A DNA stretch of 64,000 nucleotides from Dysidea avara (Eukaryota; Porifera; Demospongiae; Dictyoceratida; Dysideidae). The notes below the pieces were generated by a model. The model saw only the letters and a list, made by a program, of their open reading frames with translations, ran no database searches and was not told the DNA's origin. Below, one piece after another: positions 34,678 through 45,714 of this stretch (positions within the stretch are counted from its first letter, which is position 1; every line of letters starts with the position of its first letter). A program made the position numbers and the translations under genes. The stretch covers positions 11,253,682 through 11,317,681 of the forward strand of contig NC_089275.1 in the NCBI RefSeq assembly GCF_963678975.1, read 5' to 3'.

Positions 34678-37600
34678 GTGATTTGTTTGTAACTGAATTT
34701 TCTACAGGGCGATTTGTTTGCAGCTAAACTGCTGAACTCTCTACAATGTAACTTCTTCTAGCTGAACTCTCTACAGGATGACTTGTTTCTAGCTGATCTC
34801 TCTACAGGGTGACTTGTTTGTAGCTGAACTCTCTACAAGGTAACTTCTTCTAGCTGATCTTTCTACAGGGTGATTTGTTTGTAGCTGAATTCTCTACAGG
34901 GCGATTTGTTTGCAGCTAAACTGCTAAACTCTCTACAATGTAACTTCTTCTAGCTAAACTCTCTACGGGTGGCTTGTTTCTAGCTGATCTCTCTACAGGG
35001 TGACTTGTTTGTAGCTGAACTCTCTACAAGGTGATTTGTTTGTAGCTGAACTCTCTACAAGGTAACTTCTTCTAGCTGATCTTTCTACAGGGTGATTTGT
35101 TTGTAACTGAATTTTCTACAGGGCGATTTGTTTGCAGCTAAACTGCTGAACTCTCTACAATGTAACTTCTTCTAGCTGAACTCTCTACAGGATGACTTGT
35201 TTCTAGCTGATCTCTCTACAGGGTGACTTGTTTGTAGCTGAACTCTCTACAAGGTAACTTCTTCTAGCTGATCTTTCTACAGGGTGATTTGTTTGTAGCT
35301 GAATTCTCTACAGGGCAATTTGTTTGCAGCTGAACTCTCTACATGGTAGTTTCTTTGTAGCCGAACTCTCTACAATGTAACTTATTCTAGCTGAACTCTC
35401 TACGGGTGGCTTGTTTCTAGTTGATCTCTCTACAGGGTGACTTGTTTCTAGCTGAACTCTCTACAGGGTGATTTGTTTGTAGCTGAACTCTCTACAAGGT
35501 AACTTCTTCTAGCTGATCTTTTTACAGGGTAATTTGTTTGTAGCTGAATTCTCTACAGGGCGATTTGTTTGCAGCTGAACTCTCTACAAGGTAACTTCTT
35601 CTAGCTGACCTTTCTACAGGGTGATTTGTTTGTAGCTGAATTCTCTACAGGGCGATTTGTTTGCAGCTGAACTCTCTACATGGTAGCTTCTTTGTAGCCG
35701 AACTCTCTACAATGTAACTTCTTCTAGCTAAACGGCTTGTTTCTAGCTGATCTCTCTACAGGGTGACTTGTTTCTAGCTGAACTCTCTACAGGGTGATTT
35801 GTTTGTAGCTGAACTCTCTACAAGGTAACTTCTTCTAGCTGACCTTTCTACAGGGTGATTTGTTTGTAGCTGTATTCTCTACATGGTAGTTTCTTTGTAG
35901 CTGAACTCTCTACAATGTAACTTCTTCTAGCTGAGCTCTCTACAGGATGACTTGTTTCTAGCTGATCTCTCTACAGGGTGACTTGTTTGTAGCTGAACTC
36001 TCTACAAGGTTAATTTGTTTGTAGCTGAACTCTCTACAAGGTAACTTCTTCTAGCTGAACTCTCTACAGGATGACTTGTTTCTAGCTTATCTCTATACAG
36101 GGTGACTTGTTTGTAGCTGAACTCTATACAGGGTGATTTGTTTGTAGCTGAACTCTCTACAAGGTAACTTCTTCTAGCTGACCTTTCTACAGGGTGATTT
36201 CTTTGTAGCTGAATTCTCTACAGGGCAATTTGTTTGCAGCTGAACTCTCTACATGGTAGCTTCTTTGTAGCTGAACTCTCTACAATGCAACTTCTTCTAG
36301 CTGAACTCTCTACAGGATGACTTGTTTCTAGCTGATCTCTATACAGGGTGACTTGTTTGTAGCTGAACTCTCTACTGGGTGATTTGTTTGTAGCTGAACT
36401 CTCTACAAGGTAACTTCTTCTAGCTGACCTTTCTACAGGGTAATTTGTTTGTAGCTGAATTCTCTACAGGGCAATTTGTTTCCAGCTGAACTCTCTATAT
36501 GGTAGTTTCTTTGTAGCTGAACTCTCTACAGGGTGATTTGTTTGTAGCTGAACTCTCTACAAGGTAACTTCTTCTAGCTGATCTACTTTTCTACAGGGTG
36601 ATTTGTTTGTAGCTGAATTCTCTACAGGGCAATTTGTTTGCAGCTGAACTCTCTATATGGTAGTTTCTTTGTAGCTGAACTCTCTACAGGGTGATTTGTT
36701 TGTAGCTGAACTCTCTACAAGGTAACTTCTTCTAGCTGATCTTTCTACAGGGTGATTTGTTTGTAGCTGAATTCTCTACAGGGCGATTTGCTTGCAGCTG
36801 AACTCTCTACATGGTAGTTTCTTTGTAGCTGAACTCTCTACAATGTAACTTCTTCTAGCTGAACTCTCTACAGGATGACTTGTTTCTAGCTGATCTCTCT
36901 ACAGGGTGACTTGTTTGTAGCTGAACTCTCTACAGGGTGATTTGTTTGTGGCTGAACTCTCTACAAGGTAACTTCTTCTAGCTGATCTTTCTACAGGGTG
37001 ATATGTTTGTAGCTGAATTCTCTACAGGGCGATTTGTTTGCAGCTGAACTCTCTACATGGTAGTTTCTTTGTAGCTGAACTCTCTACGATGTAACTTCTT
37101 CTAGCTGAACTCTCTACATGGTGACTTGTTTGTAGCTGAACTCTCTACAGGGTGATTTGTTTGTAGCTGAACTCTCTACAAGGTAACTTCTTCTAGCTGA
37201 TCTACTTTTCTACAGGGTGATTTGTTTGTAGCTGAATTCTCTACAGGGCAATTTGTTTGCAGCTGAACTCTCTATATGGTAGTTTCTTTGTAGCTGAACT
37301 CTCTACAGGGTGATTTGTTTGTAGCTGAACTCTCTACAAGGTAACTTCTTCTAGCTGATCTTTCTACAGGGCGATTTATTTGCAGCTGAACTCTCTACAT
37401 GGTAGTTTCTTTGTAGCTGAACTCTGTACAATGTAACTTCTTCTAGCTGAACTCTCTACAGGATGACTTGTTTCTAGCTGATCTCTCTACAGGGTGACTT
37501 GTTTGTAGCTGATCTTTCTACAGGGTGATTTGTTTGTAGTTGAATTCTCTACAGGTGATTTGTTTGCAGCTGAACTCTTTTACATGGTGGTTTCTTTGTA

Positions 37601-38150
37601 GCTGAACTCTCTACAAAGTGACTTCTTCTAGCTGATCTATCTACAGGATGACTTGTTTCTAACTGAACTCTCTACAGTGTGATCTGTTAATAGCGGAACT
37701 TTCTACTGGGTGATTTGTTTGCAGCTAAACTCTTTGCATGATTGTTTCTTTGTAACTGAACTCTCTACAAGGCGACTTCTTCTAGCTGATCTCTCTACAG
37801 GATGACTTGTTTCTAACTGAACTCTCTACAGTGTGATCTGTTCATAGCGGCACTTTTTACTGGGTGATTTGTTTGTAGCTAAACTCTTTGCATGATTGTT
37901 TCTTTGTAACTGAACTCTCTACAAGGTAACTTCTTCTAGCTGATCTCTCTACAGGGCAATTTCTTTGTAGCTGAATTCTCTACAGGGTGATTTATTTGAG
38001 CTGAACTCTCTACATGATGGCTTATTTGTAGCTGAACTCTCTATTAGGTACCTTCTTCTAGCTGATCTGACTACAGGGTGACTTGTTTGTAGCTGAATTC
38101 CCTACAGAATAACTTACAATGTAATATAGCTGAGTAAATTATAAATGCAG
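34678..38150 (+). repeat. Minisatellite array of copy 3, second part
   Basis: ~31-bp monomers continue from 34678. Groups of monomers recur as longer blocks, for example CTGATCTACTTTTCTACAGG near 36578 and again near 37198. Confidence 0.9.
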
Positions 38151-38714
38151 CTGAATGCTTTATTAGGGTGACTGTTCTATTAGAGTATCTCGATCTCGCA
38201 TTTGCTGCACCTAGTTGCCTTTCGAATCATAACTCAGTGATTTGTAATCCGATTCTTCTGTACTACTGCAAGGACTTTCTATGATGATTATTCCAGCTAC
38301 ATACTGATTTTCAGCTCGTTCCTCTAAGCGGTTTGCCTGGTAGATACGAAAACTAATAGTTTTTTTATTCATAAAAATTGATCGCGTAATTTTGACACAG
38401 GTTGGGTTTCGTATCATATCTCCATGGTCTTTATCCCGATTCCTTTCAAACCACAAAAAGGCACTCCTACGATGGTTGCTCCATCTACATATCAATTTTC
38501 AACTGATTCCTCCAAGGCGTTTACCCTGTAGGCGTGACAGACCTTCGACCTTATTTTACGCAAATAATCGGTCATAACTCCGTGCATGTTCATCGGATTC
38601 CTACCAAAGTTGGTACGGAGATCCGCCTTAATGAGCCCTTTAAGTGTGCCAAATTTCAGCCAAATCCGAGCACGCATTCGTGTTTTATGGCGAATTTTGC
38701 GAAGTGTGCGAAAT

Positions 38715-38760
38715 GAAGAAGATGAAGAAGAAGAAGAAGAAGAAGAAGAAGAAGAAAAAA
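38715..38760. repeat. GAA trinucleotide microsatellite
   Basis: About a dozen GAA units, absent at full length in the sister copy (30260-30280), so it expanded after the copies diverged. Confidence 0.85.
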
Positions 38761-39003
38761 ACGAAGAAATTAAAACGAAATTTTGTTCGCTCGTATCTCG
38801 GAAATGGCTGGAGCGATTTTCTTCAAATTTGGAATGTAGACTACCCTAACTGGGCGGCACGTCTCCAGCAAATTTGGTTCCAATCGGATAAGGGATCACA
38901 GAGCTACATAGGTGTGAAAATTGCGTTTTCTTTCTTCCTGTTAATATACTCACGGTGTGGCGCGCCGGCTTCTTGGGCCGCACGACACACTATCGTGTGT
39001 CTT

Positions 39004-39006
<3 letters not shown>

Positions 39007-39078
<72 letters not shown>
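39007..39078. repeat. AT microsatellite between copies 3 and 4
   Basis: Nearly pure TA dinucleotide run with two GTATA interruptions. It joins the hairpin end of copy 3 to the truncated start of copy 4. Confidence 0.9.
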
Positions 39079-39268
39079 AGACCAGGTGAATTTGATGCCA
39101 AGACCAAGTGGCACAAAATTCACCTGAATTGTCGTTATTAAAATTTTTACCATTAACCTACCATCACAGCCATTTCTTGGCCGCCACCTTGGATTTCACA
39201 TCTTTTTTCACTGTGGCCTTTTTGGGGGCCGCACCTTTTTTTACAGTTTGGCTGTTTTTGATTAGATA

Positions 39269-39982
39269 TAGTGCAACCGGGTATAAACCTCCAAACTTAT
39301 TTTACTTCATCGCCCACGCATTTATTTCTATATGCCACTAGATACATTCTATAATGTTTTTATCCTTTCATGTGTTGCTTTGCTTGTTAGTATTTCATAT
39401 TTTTTTGCTTTTTTGTGGTTATACATATTTGCAGTGTCTCAGAGCATACTTTTATAAATTGTGGTTTTCAACAAATTTCACAGAAAAATCAGTAATCTGA
39501 CTTTACGATGTCATAAAACAAAAACTAAAAAGAAATTTACAAAACCCCAGCTACAAATGTTAGGCAAGTCTATCTCCTTTCAGAAAATAATGAGTATATG
39601 TAAAAATTTTAAAGTATGTGAAACTAGATACATTTTTTCGAAACCCTATGAAAATCACAAAAATCACCATAACTTACTTTTAAAACATTTTTTTAAAAAT
39701 CTGGCACTACAAACTGTCGGGCTTGATGCGACCTTTCATCTACTAGAAAATTATTGAAAAACTCAAAAGTATATAAAACTAGATATGAAAAAACCAAAAA
39801 CCATAAATATACCATTTGCAAGATAATTGTGGTTGTTGCCATGGTAACCTTTTTACAAATATGTACAGATACATGAGTATAACCATGTGCAAAAAACAGA
39901 ATTAAGATGTGTGGTGTATGTCTCAAGTTATAACCAGAAACATGAAATTTAACTTTTTGGAAGTACATGCCCGGTTGCACTA
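39269..39982. mobile_element. Tc1/mariner-like MITE (714 bp) with TA duplication
   Basis: Ends TAGTGCAACCGGGTATAAAC and its inverse (ATGCCCGGTTGCACTA), matching over ~26 bp, flanked by TA on both sides (39267-39268, 39983-39984). The uninterrupted host sequence GATTAGATATCACTTC is seen intact in copy 5 (45495-45510), giving an exact empty site. No transposase frame. Confidence 0.8.
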
Positions 39983-40194
39983 TATCACTTCTTTTTGTAT
40001 TTGTATACTGCAAAGCCAGCCTATGGCTGGCTTTGGGGCTTTTTTAACCCATGTGTTTTTTTTATTTACCACAGGAAAAAGAAGAGAATTTATAGAAGAT
40101 TTTTAATACTTCAATTATTTTTGATTTTATTAGTAATTATACAAATTATATACATATATTTATTACATGCCCATTATTCCCCACAGGATATTTT

Positions 40195-43100
40195 TTAGCA
40201 GCTGATCTCTCTACTGGGTGACTTAAAATATAGCTGAACTATATACAGGATGGTTTCTTTGTAGCTGAACTCTCTACAAGATAAATTCTTCTAGCTGATT
40301 TCTCTACAGGGTGATTTGTTTGCAACTAAACTTTGTACATCCACGGTGGTTTCTTTGTAGCTGAACTCTCTACATGATGGTTTCTTTGTAGCTGAACTCT
40401 CTACAAGGTGACTTCTTCTAGCTGAACTCTCTACAGGGTGATTTGTTTGTAGCTGAACTCTCCACATGATGGTTTCTTTGTAGCTGAACTCTCTACAAGG
40501 TGACCTCTTCTAGCTGATCTCTCTACAGGGTGATTTGTTTCTAGCTGAACTCTCCACATGATGGTTTCTTTGCAGCTGAACTCTCTACAAGGTGACCTCT
40601 TCTAGCTGATCTCTCTACAGGGTGATTTGTTTCTAGCTGAACTCTCTACAGGTGATTTGTTTGCAGCTAAACTCTCTACATGGTGCTTTCTTTGTAGCTG
40701 AACTCTCTACATGATGGTTTCTTTGTAGCTGAACTCTCTACAAAGTGACTTCTTCTAGCTGAACTCTCTACAGGTGATTTGTTTGCAGCTAAGCTCTCTA
40801 CATCCATGGTGGTTTCTTTGTAGCTGAACTCTCTACATGATGGTTTCTTTGTAGCTGAACTCTCTACAAGGTGACTTCTTCTAGCTGAACTCTCTACAGG
40901 GTGATTTCTTTGTAGTTGAACTCTCCACCCGATGGTTTCTTTGCAGCTAACTCTCTACATGGTGCTTTCTTTGTAGCTGAACTCTCTACATAACGGTTTC
41001 TTTGTAGCTGAACTCTCTACAAGGTGACCTCTTCTAACTGATTTCTCTACAGGGTGATTTGTTTCTAGCTGAAATCTCTACAGGTGATTTGTTTGCAGCT
41101 AAACTCTCTACATCCATGGTGGTTTCTTTGTAACTGAACTCTCTACATGATGGTTTCTTTGTAGCTGCAAGGTGACTTCTTCTAGCTGAAGTCTCTACAG
41201 GGTGATTTCTTTGTAGCTGCACTCTCTACATGATGGTTTCTTTGTAGCTGAACTCTCTACAAGGTAACTTCTTCTAGCTTATCCCTCTACAGGGCGATTT
41301 GTTTGTTATTGAATTCTCTACACGGTAATTTGTTTGAGGCTGAACTCTCTACATGGCGGTTTCTTTGTAGCTGAACTCTCTACAAGGTGACTTTTTCTGG
41401 CTGAACTCTATACAGAGTGATTTGTTTGCAGCTGAACTCTCTACATGATGGTTTCTTTGTAGCTGAACTCTCTACAAGGTGGCTTCTTCTAGCTGAACTC
41501 TCTACAGGGTGATTTCTTTGTAGCTGAACTCTTTAGGTGGTAATTTCTTTGTAGCTGAACTCTCTCCAAGGTGATCTCTTCTAGCTGATCTCTCTACAGG
41601 GTGATTTGTTTCTAGCTGAACTCTCTACAGGTGATTTGTTTGCAGCTAAACTCTCTACATGGTGCTTTCTTTGTAGCTGAACTCTCTACATGATGGTTTC
41701 TTTGTAGCTGAACTCTCTACAAGGTGACTTTTCTAGCTGAACTCTATACAGAGTAATTTGTTTGCAGCTGAACTCTCTACATGATGGTTTCTTTGTAGCT
41801 GAACTCTCTATAAGGTGACCTCTTCTATAGCTGAACTCTTTACATGGTGTCTAGTTTCTAGCTGATCTCTCTATAGGGTGATTTGTTTGCAGCTGAAATC
41901 TCTACAGGGTGATTTGCTTGTAGCTGAACTCCTTACATTGTGTCTAGTTTCTAGCTGATCTCCACAGTGTGATTTGCTTGTAGCTGATCTCTCTACAAGT
42001 TGATTTGTGTGTAGCTGATCTCTCTGCAAGTTGATTTGTTTGTAACTGATCTCTCTAAAGGGTGATTTGCTTGTAGCTGAACTCCTTACATTGTGTCTAG
42101 TCTCTAGCTGATCTCTCTACAGGATGATTTGTTTGTAGCTGATCTCTCTGCAGGTTGATTTATTTGTAGCTGATTCTGAGTGAAGTCTCTACAGGGTGAT
42201 TTGTTTCTAGCTGATCTCACTACAGGGTGATTTTTTGTAGCTGATCTCTCTGCAAGTTGATTTGTTTGTAGTCGATCTCTCTACAGGGTAATCTGATTGT
42301 AGTTGAACTGTCTATAAGGTGATTTGTTTGTAGCTGATCTCTCTGCAGGTTGATTTGTTTTAGCTGAACTCTCTACTGGGTGATTTGTTTGTAGCTGATC
42401 TCTCTGCAGGTTGATTTGTTTGTAGCTGAAGTCTCTACAGGGTGATTTGTTTCTAGCTGATCTCTCTACAGGGTGATTTTTTGTAGCTGACCTCTCTTCA
42501 GGGTGATTTGTTTCTAGCTGATCGCTCTACAGGTTGATTTGTTTGTAGCTGAAATCTCAACAGGGTGTATTGCTTGGAGCTGAACTCCTTACATTGTGTC
42601 TAGTTCCTAGATGATCTCTCTACAGGGTGATTTGTTTGTAGTTGATCTCTCTGCACATTGATTTGTTTGTAGCTGAACTCTCTACAGGGTGATTTGTTTC
42701 TAGCTGATCTCTCTACAAGTTGATTTGTGTGTAGCTGATCTCTCTGCAAGTTGATTTGTTTGTAGTCGATCTCTCTACAGGGTAATTTGTTTGTAGCTGA
42801 ACTGTCTATAAGGTGATATGTTTGTAGCTGATCTCTCTGCAGGTTGATTTGTTTTAGCTGAACTCTCTATAGGGTGATTTGTTTCTAGCTGATCTCTCTA
42901 CAAGTTGATCTGTGTGTAGCTGATCTCTCTGCAAGTTGATTTGTTTGTAGTCGATCTCTCTACAGGGTAATTTGTTTGTAGCTGAACTGTCTATAAGGTG
43001 ATATGTTTGTAGCTGATCTCTCTGCAGGTTGATTTGTTTTAGCTGAACTCTCTACAGGGTGATTTGTTTCTAGCTTATCTCTCTACAGGTTGATTTGTGT

Positions 43101-44335
43101 GTAACTGATCTCTCTACAAGCTGATTTGTTTGTAGCTGATCTCTCTGCAAGTTGATTTGTTTCTAGCTGATCTCTCTACAAGTTGATTTGTTTGTTGCTG
43201 ATCACTCTAAAGATTGATTTGTTTGTAGCTGAACTCTCTACAGGGTGATTTGTTTCTAGCTGATCTCTCTACAAGTTGATTTGTGTGTAGCTGATCTCTC
43301 TGCAAGTTGATTTGTTTGTAGTCGATCTCTCTACAGGGTAATTTGTTTGTAGCTGAACTGTCTATAAGGTGATATGTTTGTAGCTGATCTCTCTGCAGGT
43401 TGATTTGTTTTAGCTGAACTCTCTATAGGGTGATTTGTTTCTAGCTGATCTCTCTACAAGTTGATCTGTGTGTAGCTGATCTCTCTGCAAGTTGATTTGT
43501 TTGTAGTCGATCTCTCTACAGGGTAATTTGTTTGTAGCTGAACTGTCTATAAGGTGATATGTTTGTAGCTGATCTCTCTGCAGGTTGATTTGTTTTAGCT
43601 GAACTCTCTACAGGGTGATTTGTTTCTAGCTTATCTCTCTACAGGTTGATTTGTGTGTAACTGATCTCTCTACAAGCTGATTTGTTTGTAGCTGATCTCT
43701 CTGCAAGTTGATTTGTTTCTAGCTGATCTCTCTACAAGTTGATTTGTTTGTTGCTGATCACTCTAAAGATTGATTTGTTTGTAGCTGAACTCTCTGCAAA
43801 GTGTTTTGTTTGCAGCTGATCTCTCTACAGGATAATTTGTTTGTAGCTGAACTCTCTGCACAGTGATTTGTGTGTAGCTGAATTCTCTAGAGAGTGATTT
43901 AATTGTAGGTGAACTCTCTACAGGGTGCATGACTTGTTTATAGCTGAACTCTCTACAAGTTGATTTGTTTGTTGCTGATCACTCTAAAGACTGATTTGTT
44001 TGTAGCTGAACTCTCTGCAAAGTGTTTTGTTTGTAGCTGATCTCTCTACAGGATAATTTGTTTGTAGCTGAACTCTCTGCACAGTGATTTGTGTGTAGCT
44101 GAATTCTCTAGAGAGTGATTTAATTGTAGGTGAACTCTCTACAGGGTGCATGACTTGTTTACAGCTGAACTCTCTTCAGTGTGACTTGTAATGTTCTGAA
44201 TCTCTATAGTGATATAATTGTAGCTTAATTCTCCACAGGGTGACTTGCTTCTTGCTGAACTGTCTATAAGATTAACTGTTTGCAGCTGAAGTCCCTACAG
44301 AATAACTGGTAATGTAATAGAATTCTATAATGGAG
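40195..44335 (+). repeat. Minisatellite array of copy 4
   Basis: Largest array (~4.1 kb). Monomers shift from GTAGCTGAACTCTCTAC types at the 5' side to CTGATCTCTCTGCAAGTTGA types at the 3' side. Two block duplications are visible: a ~556-bp block (from about 42660 repeated from about 43216) and a ~221-bp block (GAACTCTCTGCAAAGTGTTT near 43790 and 44011). Confidence 0.9.
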
Positions 44336-45180
44336 TAAATAAATTAGCTGAATGCTCTATTAGGGTGACTGTTCTATTAGAGTATCTCTATCTCGCATTT
44401 GCTATACAGAGTTGGCTTTCGAATCATAACTCAGTGGTTTGTACTCCAATTCTTCTATACTACTGCAAGGACTTTCTATGAAGATTATTCCAGCTATACA
44501 CCGATTTTCAGCTCATTGCTCTTAGCGGTTTGCCTAGTAGGCGTAAAAACTAATACTTTTTTATTATTAAAAATCGATCGCGTAATTGTGACACAGGTTG
44601 GATTTTGTGTCATATCTCCGTAGTCTTAATCTCGATTCCTTTCAAGCCACCAAAAGGCACTCCTACGATGGTTACTCCATCTACATAGCAATTTTCAGCT
44701 CATTCCATGAAGCGGTTTACCCTGTAGGCGTGACAACAAATTGATCTTGTTTTACGCGAATAATCGGTCATAACGCCTGAACCATTCATCAGATTTGCAC
44801 CAAATTTGATGCTAGGATGCGCCTTTGGATTCCCTTTCTGTGTGCCAAATTTCAAGGCGATCGGAGCACGCGTTTGCGTTGCATAGCAGTTTTGCAAGTG
44901 TGCGATAAGACGAAGAAGAAAAAAAAAACGAAGAAAAAAAACGAAACTTTGGCCGCTCATATCTCGGAAATGGCTTGAGTGATTTCCTTCAAATTTGGAA
45001 TGTAGACTCCCCTAGCTGGCGGGCAACTCTGCAGCAAATTTGGTTTCAATCGGATACGTTATCACCGAGATACGAAAGTGTGAAAATGACGTTTTCTTTC
45101 TTCCTGTCAATATACTCACGGTGTGGCGCGCCGGCTTCTTGGACCGCACGACACACTATCGTGTGTCTTGATATATATAT

Positions 45181-45504
45181 ATCTAATCAAAAACAGCCAA
45201 GCTGTAAAAAAAGGTGTGGCCCCCATAAAGGCCATGGTGAAAAAAGATGTGAAATCCAAGGTGGCGGCCAAGAAATGGCTGTGATGGTAGGTTAATGGTT
45301 ACATTTTAATAACAACAATTCAGGTGAATTTGGTGCCAAGACCAAGCGGCACAAAATTCACCTGAATTGCCGTTATTAAAATGTAACCATTAACCTACCA
45401 TCATAGCCATTTCTTGGCCGCCACCTTGGATTTCACATCTTTTTTCACCATGGCCTTTATGGGGGCCGCACCTATTTTTACAGCTTGGCTGTTTTTGATT
45501 AGAT
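45181..45504. repeat. 324-bp palindrome module of copy 5
   Basis: Begins ATCTAATCAAAAACAGCC and ends GGCTGTTTTTGATTAGAT. The substitution near each end is matched in both arms, so the arms evolve together. Confidence 0.88.
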
Positions 45505-45714
45505 ATCACTTCTTTTTGTATTTGTATACTGCAAAGCCGGCCTATGGCTGGCTTTGGGGCTTTTTTAACCCATGTGTTTTTTTCTTTACCACAGGAAGAA
45601 GAAAAGAACTTAAAGAAGAATTTTAGTACTTCAATTATTTTTGATTTTATTAGTAATTATACAAATTATATACATATATTTATTACATGCCCATTATTCC
45701 CCACAGGATTTTTT

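Larger units (their letters stand above)
31361..39006 (+). mobile_element. Composite satellite-carrying mobile element, copy 3 (interrupted)
   Basis: Palindrome 31361-31687, spacer 31688-31795, array 31800-32180 and 34678-38150, terminal segment 38155-38983, hairpin 38984-39001 and end CTTGAT at 39006. The array is split by a Mutator-like insertion (32181-34677). A GAA run is expanded at 38715-38760, whereas copy 2 has only a short one at that point. Confidence 0.8.
39079..45172 (+). mobile_element. Composite satellite-carrying mobile element, copy 4 (5'-truncated, interrupted)
   Basis: Only the centre and right arm of the palindrome remain (39084-39268). A MITE is inserted at 39269-39982. 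Then come the spacer (39983-40190), array (about 40195-44335), unique terminal segment (44335-45149), hairpin 45150-45167 and end CTTGAT. The terminal segment is closest to copy 5. Confidence 0.75.

Noticed and set aside
38644..39141. 165-codon plus-strand open frame
   Set aside because: It runs through the element terminal segment, the GAA repeat (poly-Lys) and an AT microsatellite (Tyr/Ile repeats). It is a by-product of repeats, not a gene.
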